Assembly (NCBI GenBank): GCA_958295945.1 | Contig: OY282386.1 | Location: 1,429,371 to 1,493,370 of the forward strand | DNA length: 64,000 bases | Direction: 5' to 3' | Source: Candidatus Poribacteria bacterium | Lineage (GTDB): Bacteria > Poribacteria > WGA-4E > WGA-3G | In this document: piece after piece, positions 63,868-64,000 of the stretch | Layout of the letters: each line of letters starts with the position of its first letter | Position numbering within the stretch: the first letter of the stretch is position 1 | Notes under the pieces: generated by a model | The model's database searches: none | Seen by the model: the letters and a program-made list of their open reading frames with translations, nothing else | What the model was told of the DNA's origin: nothing | Translations under genes and position numbers: made by a program

Positions 63868-64000
63868 TTACTTAACTCCTTCTTAATTTTGGATTTGGAC
63901 AATAAATTCGTAAATTTTGGAATTTTAATGATCTGGAAACAAGTTTTCACATGAGCAATGAATTTGTATATAGTAATTACGTTAGAAATAAAATATAAAG

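Noticed and set aside
1..64000. rRNA, tRNA, tmRNA, prophage structural genes, integrase with att sites, CRISPR-Cas or a recognised BGC core enzyme
   Set aside because: None was seen on either strand by reading; a tool-based RNA scan was not possible here.

Overview
The window (about 40% GC by eye) looks like a bacterial chromosome segment from the Candidatus Poribacteria or a close relative. The best evidence is the 51113-54073 locus: a secreted WD40 propeller followed by two cohesin-like domains, a dockerin-like pair of DVNxDG(V)VN loops and a C-terminal sorting/FlgD-like domain opening with [10 protein letters not shown]. Two sulfatases, two phytanoyl-CoA dioxygenase-family proteins, a DUF4861-like lipoprotein, LamG and Ig-like lipoproteins and many secreted beta-propellers fit that lineage. 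This is inference from recognised families; no rRNA or tRNA gene was found to anchor the taxonomy.

Layout. 1-165 is the end of trpA. 174-7239 (minus) is a compact seven-gene run: 3-hydroxyisobutyrate dehydrogenase-like, RmlA-type nucleotidyltransferase, polyprenyl-phosphate-type glycosyltransferase, class V aminotransferase, DUF4861-like lipoprotein, TPP-dependent decarboxylase beta subunit and aldo/keto reductase. 7366-12523 has a promoter with a long structured leader, a TPR lipoprotein, a WD40 lipoprotein and comEC. 12680-19412 is a mobile-element zone (an IS4-like element, a second DDE element with perfect 19-bp inverted repeats, an IS630 element and a transposase remnant) around two surface lipoprotein/LamG genes. 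19808-32020 is catabolic and envelope cargo: sulfatases, glycerate kinase, dioxygenase plus amidohydrolase, an ABC permease operon, SDR and an 805-aa WD40 protein. 32145-36996 holds a HicAB-type toxin-antitoxin locus with an enlarged antitoxin, a dimethylformamidase-like protein, a broken BrnA-like antitoxin and another dioxygenase. 37129-39974 shows a PD40 propeller gene split by an IS630-family element and a membrane protein truncated by a MITE-like repeat. 40155-47196 has a YiaK/FAH pair, an IPT/Ig/LysM-like lipoprotein, a cytochrome P460 with an Asn-Gly-Asp tail, and a SurA-like foldase with a TPR protein. 48228-54073 is a decaying region: a TPR-UPF0175 antitoxin with a frameshifted DUF3368 toxin, a second inverted IS630 copy between two broken genes, and the frameshifted WD40-cohesin-dockerin gene. 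54793-63867 has a sigma-54 activator with an internally duplicated receiver, a 1346-aa YCF48-repeat lipoprotein with a polytopic membrane protein and YceI, and a TroA/ZnuA-like metal-binding lipoprotein.

Themes. Secreted beta-propellers dominate (WD40, PD40, YCF48). Toxin-antitoxin modules have fused or enlarged antitoxins. Genome decay by IS elements, MITE-like repeats and single-base frameshifts is visible at several loci. The candidates most likely to be under-described are the HicA/long-HicB locus, the TPR-UPF0175/DUF3368 locus and the sigma-54 regulator with its non-canonical receiver and long C-terminal region.
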